Source of the DNA: Lachnospiraceae bacterium
Lineage (GTDB): Bacteria > Bacillota > Clostridia > Lachnospirales > Lachnospiraceae
Direction of reading: 5' to 3'
DNA: 64,000 bases
Assembly: GCA_910575035.1 (NCBI GenBank)
Contig: CAJTDL010000006.1
Location: 1 to 64,000 of the forward strand
Shown here: piece after piece, positions 25,039 through 32,353 of the stretch
Numbering within the stretch: the first letter of the stretch is position 1
How the letters are laid out: each line of letters opens with the position of its first letter
Position numbers and translations under genes: made by a program
The notes under the pieces: model-generated
The model's input: only the letters and a program-made list of their open reading frames with translations
What the model was told of the DNA's origin: nothing
The model's database searches: none

Positions 25039-26013
25039 TTACCTCTTTTTCTTTGTAATATCTTCTTTTGCACCTGCTATCTTATAATCAATTCCCATAT
25101 CTTTTGTATCTGCTAAAACCACTAATTTACTTAAAAGATGAAAATCAGCATCTTTTTTATATTTCGCAATTCCAGCTGCATATGGTAAATATGCCTTTTT
25201 AGAATTAATCAAAGCACTAACTATCTTCAGTTCAGTTCCTGTACACATAAAATCAAAAATGTATACATATCTTTTACCTTCTTTTATACATTCAACCGAG
25301 TCTCCTAATTCCATTGAATACTTTGGACCTACTCCTATTAAATGCACTTCTTTTACGTCTAATAATCCCCCTAAAATATTTGCTAAAATAGCACCATTTT
25401 TGCTTGATGAAATAAATGCATCAATATGACCCTCAAAATTATAAAGTTGCTCTGCTAAACTAAAAATGATAAAGTAATATTTCTCAACATCAATAAATAG
25501 TTTTTTTACATCAACATAACAATTACTATATAAACCTGATGAATCCAATAATTGGATATGTCCATTCCCATTATCTACAACACTTTTAATTATTTTATAT
25601 TCCTCTTTTTTCCTTGCAGTTATACACTCTGTGTCAACAAGTTTCTCTACTGTATAATTGTCTTTATCAAAATAGCACGCAACCGTGTCTCTAACCCAAG
25701 TCAATTTTTCTATTTCTTCTATCAACAATTGCTTAACATTTTCAGATTCAACATTAAAGAAAATCAATTTTTTATTATACACATTAATTCTGCGAAATAA
25801 ATGCTTTGGACATGAAACAACATTTTTCATATCAATTGAAATATTTTCCTTATGACTTTCAGAAATAAAACTTTCAAGTTCATCAAAAAACATTTCAGAA
25901 ACAACACATTCTTTTGAATATCTAATATTTTTTTTGTATTTTTTTGCTGAGCAGAAAAATACATTAAAATCCATGGGTATAATACTAAGATTGTCATTCT
26001 CAAAACTATACAC
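25039..26013 (-). CDS. Phosphoribosyltransferase-like protein with unique N-terminus
   Basis: 324 residues. The C-terminal half looks like a PRTase. It reads HIDAFISSSKNGAILANILGGLLDVKEVHLIGVGP, then a PRPP-loop-like RYVYIFDFMCTGTELKIVSAL (Asp-Phe in place of the usual acidic pair, CTGTE in place of TTGGT). The N-terminal 180 residues are unrecognised. It overlaps the upstream ATPase gene by 8 bp. Loss of the second acidic residue could mean an altered or non-catalytic, ligand-sensing site. Assignment rests on motif shape only. Confidence 0.6.
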   Translation of the reverse strand: MYSFENDNLSIIPMDFNVFFCSAKKYKKNIRYSKECVVSEMFFDELESFISESHKENISIDMKNVVSCPKHLFRRINVYNKKLIFFNVESENVKQLLIEEIEKLTWVRDTVACYFDKDNYTVEKLVDTECITARKKEEYKIIKSVVDNGNGHIQLLDSSGLYSNCYVDVKKLFIDVEKYYFIIFSLAEQLYNFEGHIDAFISSSKNGAILANILGGLLDVKEVHLIGVGPKYSMELGDSVECIKEGKRYVYIFDFMCTGTELKIVSALINSKKAYLPYAAGIAKYKKDADFHLLSKLVVLADTKDMGIDYKIAGAKEDITKKKR

Positions 26014-26965
26014 AACGTTCCCTCCGTTCTAATGGTAACTCCACTTCAATATGAACACCGTTAAAGGGTATATTACTTTTCAAATTATATTTAACAAATC
26101 CATTAGCTTCAAACAATTTATTGTCAATAAACTCCTTTAAAACCCTCTGCGTAAAAATAATTTGTGCATTATTGGAATGTATCCGCACTTTCCCTCCGAA
26201 ATTTAATACTCTTCTTATTATATTATATAAACCATATACTTTGCTATCCTTTCTTTTATAAACCCCTAATAAAATAGCATTAATTTCATTCATATATGGC
26301 TTTTCACTTCTTATTGTATTTCCAAAACCGCATCCAAAATCTGAAACAGAAATATATATTTTTTTCATTGAATACTTGGCATGTAATGTTGTAAATGAAA
26401 AGCTTTTAGCATGTTGCTTACAATTCAAAATCATTTCTTCCAAAAACTCTGCTATTTCATTAACATAATATATTCCTTGGTTACATTCCCGCATACTTTG
26501 AAATTTATATAAATACTCATCCGCAAAAGGGATAATGCAATTTTCTACTTTTTGATTAATTATATCTACCGTATCATCTACATCAAAATATATTGTACCG
26601 CATATAGGATCAATATGTTTTCCTTCTAATCCACCATATGGCGATGAAACAAAATCATATAATCCAAACCTTTGTGCGTATTTTATAAAATCTATCTCAT
26701 TTAAATAATTTTTCAATTCTCCCGAATAACTCACATCAGGAATATAAACATAGGCTGCCCTATTATATTGTTTTCTCAATTCATATCCCATACATAACAA
26801 ATTTGGAATTACTACAGGTTCCACCCTAAGAGTTCTGGAAAAATCCAAAATGATATTTTGTTCATTACTTATTTTTGCTTTGTTTTTTTGGAAAATCACG
26901 TTATTATAAAACTCATAAGAATTCAAATCTCGTGGAATATCAATATAAACATTATTTTGCATCAT
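26006..26965 (-). CDS. STAS-like / GHKL ATPase protein
   Basis: 319 residues. The C-terminal part is a GHKL (histidine-kinase-type) ATPase. The N box is EFLEEMILNCKQHAKS (about residue 170), the G1 box ISVSDFGCGFGN (about 205), G2 is VYGLYNIIRRVLNFGGKVRIHS, and a closing strand is VHIEVELPL. There is no phosphoacceptor HisKA domain. The N-terminal 120 residues (NIILDFSRTLRVEPVVIPNLLCMGYELRKQ) look like a STAS-type sheet. It is the first gene of the four-gene operon and a candidate sensor or switch. An AGTAGGAATA leader precedes the start. Confidence 0.7.
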   Translation of the reverse strand: MMQNNVYIDIPRDLNSYEFYNNVIFQKNKAKISNEQNIILDFSRTLRVEPVVIPNLLCMGYELRKQYNRAAYVYIPDVSYSGELKNYLNEIDFIKYAQRFGLYDFVSSPYGGLEGKHIDPICGTIYFDVDDTVDIINQKVENCIIPFADEYLYKFQSMRECNQGIYYVNEIAEFLEEMILNCKQHAKSFSFTTLHAKYSMKKIYISVSDFGCGFGNTIRSEKPYMNEINAILLGVYKRKDSKVYGLYNIIRRVLNFGGKVRIHSNNAQIIFTQRVLKEFIDNKLFEANGFVKYNLKSNIPFNGVHIEVELPLERRERCV

Positions 26966-27052
26966 TATTCCTACTTTCTATAGTATATAAACAATTATAC
27001 CTCATTTTATTAACAATAATCCCCAAAAATGATGTTTGAATTATATAACATA

Positions 27053-27469
27053 TTATCTGCCCCTATGCTTTTCTTTCCTTTTCTGCTGTTTCAGTTCAAA
27101 CTGTCGTTGTTTCTCCGCTTCCCGTTGTTCCCGGCTCACAGTCTTGCGTTCAGTTTTCAACTGCTCCTGCTGTAATTTCAAAGCCTGTTGCGATTTTGTT
27201 CCTATCCCAGCATTCTGCACCTGTTTTCGCACCTCACGCTGTACCCGTTTGGGATTGCGACCAGTTTCTTTTACATTAGTTGCCACAGCCGAACTAAATC
27301 GTAACTGATAGTATTTCTTCAGAACGAAATCATATATCTCATAGTCTTTTGGTTCTGCGCCAAACGTAACTTTACACACAGATAACTTTCCATCTGATAC
27401 ACGTTCAAACACTCCCACCCAAAATGGTTCCTCAAAAAACACTGTCAACTTTCCTGAAACTTTGTCCAT
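27053..27469 (-). CDS. yjdF: YjdF-family protein
   Basis: This 138-residue protein matches the YjdF family. It reads GKLTVFFEEPFWVGVFERVSDGKLSVCKVTFGAEPKDYEIYDFVL, then a conserved KETGRNPKRVQREVRKQ and a very basic, glutamine-rich tail. The function is unknown; the family is typically controlled by the yjdF riboswitch, which responds to azaaromatic compounds. That RNA is present just upstream. The gene ends 88 bp before the ATPase operon and reads in the same direction, so read-through is possible. Confidence 0.88.
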   Translation of the reverse strand: MDKVSGKLTVFFEEPFWVGVFERVSDGKLSVCKVTFGAEPKDYEIYDFVLKKYYQLRFSSAVATNVKETGRNPKRVQREVRKQVQNAGIGTKSQQALKLQQEQLKTERKTVSREQREAEKQRQFELKQQKRKEKHRGR

Positions 27470-27497
27470 GACAATTCCTCTTTAAAATAATTGTACT

Positions 27498-27610
27498 GAA
27501 CAAAGAACGGACGACCCTAAGGAGGGAGGGCTACTTACACCAAAATGGTGCGACTGGACTACCTACCAGTTCTGCAAGATTACCTTGCGTTGTGTTTTTA
27601 TCTTTGCTCC
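27498..27610 (-). ncRNA. yjdF riboswitch (azaaromatic-sensing RNA motif)
   Basis: On the minus strand a closing stem GAGCAAAGA (27601-27609) / TCTTTGTTC (27498-27506) brackets three internal hairpins: GCAAG..CTTGC, ACTGG..CCAGT and CACCA..TGGTG. It lies 30 bp upstream of the yjdF ribosome binding site (AGAGGA). Location and fold support the yjdF RNA family; I could not run a covariance model. Confidence 0.75.
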
Positions 27611-27643
27611 TATATATTACCACATAACCGCTTATTTGTAAAC
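27611..27643 (-). promoter_or_regulatory. Hybrid promoter for yjdF created at the IS66 junction
   Basis: Minus strand: TTTACA, exactly 17 bp, TAATAT, then the riboswitch start GGAGC. The first five bases of the -35 box are the IS66 terminus and the last is target DNA. Reconstructing the empty site gives TGGAAA at the same position, a poorer match to TTGACA. Confidence 0.6.
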
Positions 27644-27759
27644 GGTAGATAGTACATACCTCGACTGCGAAGGAAAAATGTGTGACAATAGACTATATTT
27701 CTATCAAGGTATGAAAAGTTAAGTCTCAACTTTTGATACCGACATCAGGAGGTAAGTCT

Positions 27760-28134
27760 ATGAGTTCAGAAACAACCTTAATGGCTGAGCAGTGCCGTCT
27801 CCAGGAATGGGCTGCACAGATCCGGGACTGCCAGAGCCGTCCGTCCGGCATGAGCGTTGTCGAATGGTGCGCCGGCCACGGCATCACAAAAGCGAATTAT
27901 TATTACCGGCTCCGCCGTGTAAGGAAGGCCTGCCTGGAAACCATTCAGACGAAAATGCCTGCACAGCAGGTGGTCCCTGTGCGGCCTGGACTTTTACAGC
28001 ATCAGGAGCAGGAAGATGGAAATCCGCAGCCAGGGCTGGATATTTCCATAAAGGGATTCTCCATCCATGTAACAGGAGCCACATCCATGCCCCTTCTTGC
28101 TGAGGTCCTCAGGGTGGTGCAGCATGCTGAATGA
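27760..28134 (+). CDS. tnpA: IS66 TnpA
   Basis: This 124-residue accessory protein of IS66 has a helix-turn-helix-like start (EWAAQIRDCQSRPSGMSVVEWCAGHGITKANYYYRLRRVRK). The ATG at 27760 follows AGGAGG; the longer upstream reading is not used. Its stop overlaps the tnpB start, as is usual in this family. Confidence 0.88.
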   Translation: MSSETTLMAEQCRLQEWAAQIRDCQSRPSGMSVVEWCAGHGITKANYYYRLRRVRKACLETIQTKMPAQQVVPVRPGLLQHQEQEDGNPQPGLDISIKGFSIHVTGATSMPLLAEVLRVVQHAE

Positions 28135-28486
28135 CGCCGCCTGTTTCAAAGCCGTTTATATCGTCTGCGGTTACACTGACCTGCGCTCCGGCATGGACCG
28201 GCTGGCGGCGCTTATAGAGGCGCAGACCGGGAACCGTCCGTATGTCCCTGATACGCTTTATCTGTTCTGCGGCAGACGGACGGACCGCATCAAAGGGCTT
28301 GTATGGGAGGGGGACGGATGGCTCCTGTTATATAAGAGGCTTTCCGAAAGCCGTTTCCAGTGGCCCCGCAATCCGGAGGAAGTGCGCCAGCTGACGCAGC
28401 AGCAGTTCCGCTGGCTGATGGAAGGGCTGACAATCACACCGAAAAAATCCGTCAGACCAGTGGAGCCGCCGGAATATATGGGATGA
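28124..28486 (+). CDS. tnpB: IS66 TnpB (IS66 Orf2-like)
   Basis: This 120-residue protein has the family hallmark VYIVCGYTDLRSGMDRLAALIEAQTG. It continues with TLYLFCGRRTDRIKGLVWEGDGWLLLYKRL. The start ATG lies inside the tnpA end. TnpB is required for IS66 transposition, but its biochemical role is unclear. It is followed by a 277-bp gap before tnpC in which I see no convincing gene. Confidence 0.9.
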   Translation: MLNDAACFKAVYIVCGYTDLRSGMDRLAALIEAQTGNRPYVPDTLYLFCGRRTDRIKGLVWEGDGWLLLYKRLSESRFQWPRNPEEVRQLTQQQFRWLMEGLTITPKKSVRPVEPPEYMG

Positions 28487-28763
28487 TTTTGTGCAAAACG
28501 CAGAACTTTTCAGGAGGTTTTGGCATTTTCAGAACTTGTGTATTCCGGCAGTACAGCGCCAGTTGTGCAGGCCTGAAAGATGGTTTCAGCGTATGGCACA
28601 CAAACCGGCTCCTTAAAAAACACCATAAAAAAACGTCCTTCAAAAATCATCTCAGCGCCGCGTTACAGCACAGGCATTATGACGAATGCCGGAAACGCCC
28701 CGGTTAGCAAAAATCCCATATTCATGGTATAATAAGGCTATCAGGATACCGGGAGAAAAAAGC

Positions 28764-30383
28764 ATGGCCTTAAAATATACGGAAGAACAACTGAACAGCC
28801 TTGACAGGGAAACGCTTATCAGGCTGTTCCTGTCGCAGCAGGAGCAGCTTGAAAATATCGACCATACGCTTCAGCTTGTTTTGGAACAGGTGGCGGATTT
28901 AAAACGGCACCGGTTTGGCAGGTCATCGGAGAAACATGGGGCCGAAGAACAGATCTCCTTTATGGAAGTGGACGGGAAAATGGTATTCTTTAACGAATCC
29001 GAAGCTGTCGCTGCGGAGGAAAGCACAGATGAGCCGGAGGACGTTCCCCGCACAAGGCCGAAGAAAAAGCAGGGAAAACGGGAAGAAGACCTGGACGGGA
29101 TTCCGGTAGTTGTGGTGGAACATTCCATGACGGATGAGGAACTGGAAGATAAATTTGGAAAAGACGGCTGGAAACAGCTCCCGGATGAAGTATACCGCAG
29201 GTACAGCTTTACTCCGGCGAAAATCGAGGTGGAAGAACACCGCGTAAAGGTATATGCAGGGAAAAAAACAGAAGCGGTCATCAGGGCACCGCATCCGCAG
29301 GCTTTATTAAGGGGGAGCCTTGTTTCCCCTTCGCTGGAGGCGGCGGTAATGAACGCCAAATATGTCAATGCCGTGCCGCTTTACCGGCAGGAACAGGAGT
29401 TTGAACGTTATGGCCTGCACATTTCAAGACAGAACATGGCGAACTGGACGATCCAGTGCGCAGACCGTTACCTTGCGGTTCTTTATGATTACCTCCACGA
29501 AAAGCTGTACGGTTACCACGTTTTGCAGGCAGACGAGACGCCCGTGCTGGTGAATAAGGACGGCCGCCCTGCCGGGAGCAAAAGCTATATGTGGGTATAC
29601 CGCACCGGACGGATGTATACGGAATGCCAGATCGTCCTGTATGAATACCAGAGGACGCGCAATGCCAGCCATCCAAGGGAATTCCTGAAGGATTTCAGCG
29701 GGGTATGCGTCACGGACGGCTATCAGGTTTATCATACGATCGAAGAGGAACGGGAAGATCTGAGGATTGCCGGGTGCTGGTCCCATGCGAGGCGCAGGTT
29801 TGATGAAGCGGTAAAAGCGCTGCCGAAAGCAAAGCAGAAGGAGAGCCGCGCGTACCTTGCACTGACAATGATACAGGCGGTTTACCGGGAGGAAAAACAG
29901 TTAAAGGATCTCCCGGCGGAAGAACGGAAAAACCGCCGCCAGCTGAGCGTAAAGCCCCTGGTGGAGGCTTATTTCGCATGGGTTCGTGAAAACCTCCCGA
30001 AAGTGCCGCAGAAAAGCAAGACGTGGGAAGGTTTCAATTATTCCCTGAACCAGGAGAAATACCTGAAAGTGTTCCTGGACGACGGCGAAGTACCGATGGA
30101 CAATAACGCTGCGGAACAGTCCATCCGCGGATTCTGCATCGGCAAGAAAAACTGGGTAATGATCGATACCATTGCCGGTGCAAAGTCCAGCGCCATCATC
30201 TACAGCATTGCGGAAACCGCGAAAGTAAATAACTTGAAACCGTATGATTACTTTGAATTTCTGCTTACCGAGATCCCAAAGCATCTGGATGATACAGACC
30301 GCAGTTTTCTGGATGACCTGCTCCCATGGTCACCAAGCCTGCCGGAGAACTGCCGGAAGCCTGATAAAAATGAAATGAAATAA
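28764..30383 (+). CDS. tnpC: IS66 transposase TnpC (DDE)
   Basis: 539 residues, full length for the family. An N-terminal coiled coil and leucine zipper (LIRLFLSQQEQLENIDHTLQLVLEQ) precedes the zinc-binding/HTH region. The DDE catalytic domain has Asp in LQADETPVL, Asp in GVCVTDGYQVYH, and Glu in NNAAEQSIRGFCIGKKNW. The ATG at 28764 follows GGGAGAAAA. It appears intact, so the element may be active. Confidence 0.92.
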   Translation: MALKYTEEQLNSLDRETLIRLFLSQQEQLENIDHTLQLVLEQVADLKRHRFGRSSEKHGAEEQISFMEVDGKMVFFNESEAVAAEESTDEPEDVPRTRPKKKQGKREEDLDGIPVVVVEHSMTDEELEDKFGKDGWKQLPDEVYRRYSFTPAKIEVEEHRVKVYAGKKTEAVIRAPHPQALLRGSLVSPSLEAAVMNAKYVNAVPLYRQEQEFERYGLHISRQNMANWTIQCADRYLAVLYDYLHEKLYGYHVLQADETPVLVNKDGRPAGSKSYMWVYRTGRMYTECQIVLYEYQRTRNASHPREFLKDFSGVCVTDGYQVYHTIEEEREDLRIAGCWSHARRRFDEAVKALPKAKQKESRAYLALTMIQAVYREEKQLKDLPAEERKNRRQLSVKPLVEAYFAWVRENLPKVPQKSKTWEGFNYSLNQEKYLKVFLDDGEVPMDNNAAEQSIRGFCIGKKNWVMIDTIAGAKSSAIIYSIAETAKVNNLKPYDYFEFLLTEIPKHLDDTDRSFLDDLLPWSPSLPENCRKPDKNEMK

Positions 30384-30538
30384 ATACTGGAGCAAATCTG
30401 TTTCTATCATACAGGTTTGCTCCAGTTTTGTATAGGTACCCACTATCTACCGTTTACGCTTATTTTTCCATAAAAATGTGGCAATCCGCTTAATACTGCA
30501 AACTGCCACATTACTACATTTCTCTTATCTGCATTAAC

Positions 30539-30575
30539 TTACATGGTGCTAGCACCATGTTCAAATCATTACTAA
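30539..30575. repeat. Palindrome-containing cargo-boundary repeat, copy 3
   Basis: ACATGGTGCTAGCACCATGT (30541-30560) is identical to the palindrome at 5603 and is followed by TCAAATCATTACTAA. It is positioned downstream of the Vat-like gene, as copy 1 is downstream of the GNATs in B. Confidence 0.7.
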
Positions 30576-30645
30576 GGAAAAATCATTTGCGTTTCTTTCA
30601 GATAAGAAATTGTAAAAAAATAAATTTCCGTAAGAATGTTACAAA

Positions 30646-31275
30646 TTATTCCAAATCCCAAATTCTACCCGATTGAATCGCCGCAATGTTTTTCTTAATC
30701 CTGTTTTCAGACCAATTCCACCATTGGACTTTCAATAATTCAGAAATCACACCGTCAGAAAACCGTTTTCGTATCGGTTTTGCAGGAACACCTCCAACAA
30801 TCGTATAAGGTGGTACATCTTTTGTAACAACTGCTCGTGTCCCAATAATTGCTCCATCACCAATTGTTACACCAGATAGAATAACTGCTTCAAAGCCAAT
30901 CCAAACATCATTGCCGATTACAATATCGCCTTTGTTGTCCCATGCACTTGCAATCTCTTTTACGTCCAATCCCCATTCCTCAAAAAATATTGGAAACGGA
31001 TATGTTGAAAGTGAAGACATTGCATGATTTGCACTGGTAAACAAAAACTTTGCTCCACAGGCGATAGAACAAAACTTGCCAATTTGTAGCTGATCTCCAT
31101 TAATCGGGTAATGATATAATACATTATTCTTTTCAAATTCCCGTGGGTCATGCACAAAGTCGTTATACATTGTATAATCGTCAATTTTAATTCTGTCATT
31201 GGTAATCACATTTTTTAAATAAACCGTTTGGGTATCACCTGTTCGGGGATAAATTTTGTTCTCCGATATAGTCAT
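30646..31275 (-). CDS. Vat/CatB-type xenobiotic O-acetyltransferase
   Basis: This 209-residue protein belongs to the left-handed beta-helix family that acetylates streptogramin A or chloramphenicol. Hallmarks are [25 protein letters not shown], the catalytic-type His in [16 protein letters not shown], hexapeptide repeats [34 protein letters not shown], and the C-terminal [19 protein letters not shown]. The ATG at 31275 lies eight bases after GGAGG. The upstream leader peptide and stem-loop argue for drug-inducible expression. The drug specificity (streptogramin A or chloramphenicol) cannot be fixed by eye. Confidence 0.85.
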   Translation of the reverse strand: MTISENKIYPRTGDTQTVYLKNVITNDRIKIDDYTMYNDFVHDPREFEKNNVLYHYPINGDQLQIGKFCSIACGAKFLFTSANHAMSSLSTYPFPIFFEEWGLDVKEIASAWDNKGDIVIGNDVWIGFEAVILSGVTIGDGAIIGTRAVVTKDVPPYTIVGGVPAKPIRKRFSDGVISELLKVQWWNWSENRIKKNIAAIQSGRIWDLE

Positions 31276-31342
31276 TTTAAAATCCTCCATGTTCTGATAG
31301 TTATTATGCGACTATATCGGTTACTACAATGCAGCGTTTCAC
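31263..31342 (-). promoter_or_regulatory. Leader peptide and translational attenuator of the Vat/CatB gene
   Basis: Minus strand: AGGAGG, 7 bp, then a 12-codon frame from GTG (31342-31340) to TAA (31306-31304) reading [12 protein letters not shown]. The end of this frame holds CCGATATAGTC, perfectly complementary over 11 bp to GACTATATCGG, which contains bases just after the acetyltransferase start. The intervening loop contains the gene's GGAGG. This is the layout of cat/erm translational attenuation. Confidence 0.75.
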
Positions 31343-31377
31343 TTTTTTACCTCCTCAACCCAAATTTACAGATTTGA

Positions 31378-31450
31378 TTATACCACTCCCTCTCTCCATT
31401 TACCACAAAAATATAAGGGATAGCAACCGCTACTCCCCACACTCCCTAAT
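31378..31450 (-). promoter_or_regulatory. Shared cargo promoter block (element D)
   Basis: The TGGTATAAT extended -10 and AAATGGAG upstream stretch match the block at 7303-7372 in B. It is followed outward by a degraded copy of the GCATAGCAACCGCCACGCCC repeat (31408-31445). Confidence 0.6.
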
Positions 31451-31462
31451 ACCCCAATAAAT

Positions 31463-31912
31463 TTATAACTTTTCAATTTCCGCCAAAGAGTTTTGAATAT
31501 CTTTATAGACCAATGACTGCATACTGTCTGCATAAATAGATATATCCGCTTTTTGCAGTGCGGAAACAATATCACACTTTAATTCCGGCTTATTCTTTGC
31601 AATCATAGGCAGTAATTTTATACACTGTCTTGCTGTTATCGGTTTAACATCTTCTATATGCTTCAAATATCCGTCTATAATTTCATCAATTTTATTATCT
31701 TTATCCCATTTGGCATTGTAAGCAATCAGGGTAAGCCCTCTTGTCCGAATGTAGGAATTATCACTGTCAATCATATCAGCTAACTGATCAATAAAACAAT
31801 ATACCCTGTCCGATTCCTCACATTCTTTTTCTAACGTCTGTAATGCTTTGTATGCCGTATTATTATTTCTATCAAATAACAGCGTAAAAATATCTCCAAC
31901 ATTTATTTCCAT
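31463..31912 (-). CDS. HEAT-repeat-like protein
   Basis: This 149-residue all-helical protein has repeating helical pairs (AYKALQTLEKECEESDRVYCFIDQLADMIDSDNSYIRTRGLTLIAYNAKWD, ITARQCIKLLPMIAKNKPELKCDIVSALQKAD). They look like three to four HEAT repeats, as found in SufBD-linked or DNA-alkylation-type scaffolds. There is no catalytic motif. It lies between two copies of the cargo-block repeat (31408 and 31987), suggesting it was acquired as a separate unit. Confidence 0.65.
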   Translation of the reverse strand: MEINVGDIFTLLFDRNNNTAYKALQTLEKECEESDRVYCFIDQLADMIDSDNSYIRTRGLTLIAYNAKWDKDNKIDEIIDGYLKHIEDVKPITARQCIKLLPMIAKNKPELKCDIVSALQKADISIYADSMQSLVYKDIQNSLAEIEKL

Positions 31913-31986
31913 TGCATCTCATCTCCCATATCTTAAATCATGCTTTCGATTATAGCACTTTCTCCTAGTACCTGCCACTATAAAAT

Positions 31987-32019
31987 ACAGGGCATAGCAA
32001 CCGCCACGCCCCACATTTC
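31987..32019. repeat. Cargo-block repeat downstream of the mobilization module (element D)
   Basis: GCATAGCAACCGCCACGCCC followed by CACATTTCTTATCG is the same sequence that follows the coiled-coil gene in B (7345-7380). A degraded third copy is at 31408-31445. Confidence 0.6.
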
Positions 32020-32334
32020 TTATCGTTCCAACGATTTTTCTATTTTGTATTTCTGTCCTTTTAAATCGTTCTGTTTTTCATACAGATTATTGCGCTCTTT
32101 ACAGAGTTCTTTCATGTGCTCCAACTGCGCCCGCACTCCCTCCCGGCAATCCGGCTCTATCTTCTTATATTCCCCGGTCAGATTACGGATTGTATTATTG
32201 TTTTCTTTTATCTGCTCCGACAGACATACCCAGTCTATCAGATTTTGCACTTCTTTGTCCGTTTCGTAAAGTTCTGTATCTGCTACGATTTTAGCACACA
32301 GCCGTATCATAACTTTCTTTTCCATATCAGTCAT
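32020..32334 (-). CDS. Small coiled-coil protein of the mobilization module (element D)
   Basis: 104 residues, differing from the B copy (7373-7687) at a handful of positions. The same TDMEKKVMIRLCAKIVADTELY start and coiled-coil tail are present. It follows mobA by 19 bp, supporting a role linked to mobilization. Confidence 0.7.
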   Translation of the reverse strand: MTDMEKKVMIRLCAKIVADTELYETDKEVQNLIDWVCLSEQIKENNNTIRNLTGEYKKIEPDCREGVRAQLEHMKELCKERNNLYEKQNDLKGQKYKIEKSLER

Positions 32335-32353
32335 ATCCTATCAATCCCCTTTC

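Larger units (their letters stand above)
27638..30457 (+). mobile_element. IS66-family insertion sequence, complete
   Basis: This is a 2820-bp element. The terminal inverted repeats begin GTAAACGGTAGATAGT at both ends (27638 onward; reverse complement ending at 30457). It is flanked by a perfect 8-bp target duplication GCTTATTT (27630-27637 and 30458-30465), the length typical of IS66. It carries tnpA, tnpB and tnpC, all open. It is G+C richer than its surroundings. Confidence 0.95.

Noticed and set aside
24100-25800. Plus-strand reading frames across the A+T-rich operon
   Set aside because: These are rich in Phe, Ser, Leu and Ile, have no ribosome binding sites, and are antisense to well-packed genes.
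28487-28763. Possible passenger gene between tnpB and tnpC of IS66
   Set aside because: Reading frames here lack ribosome binding sites and known motifs, and are probably chance frames in G+C-rich DNA.
28871-30284. Long minus-strand frames opposite the IS66 transposase
   Set aside because: They mirror the codon bias of tnpC and have no start signals or motifs.
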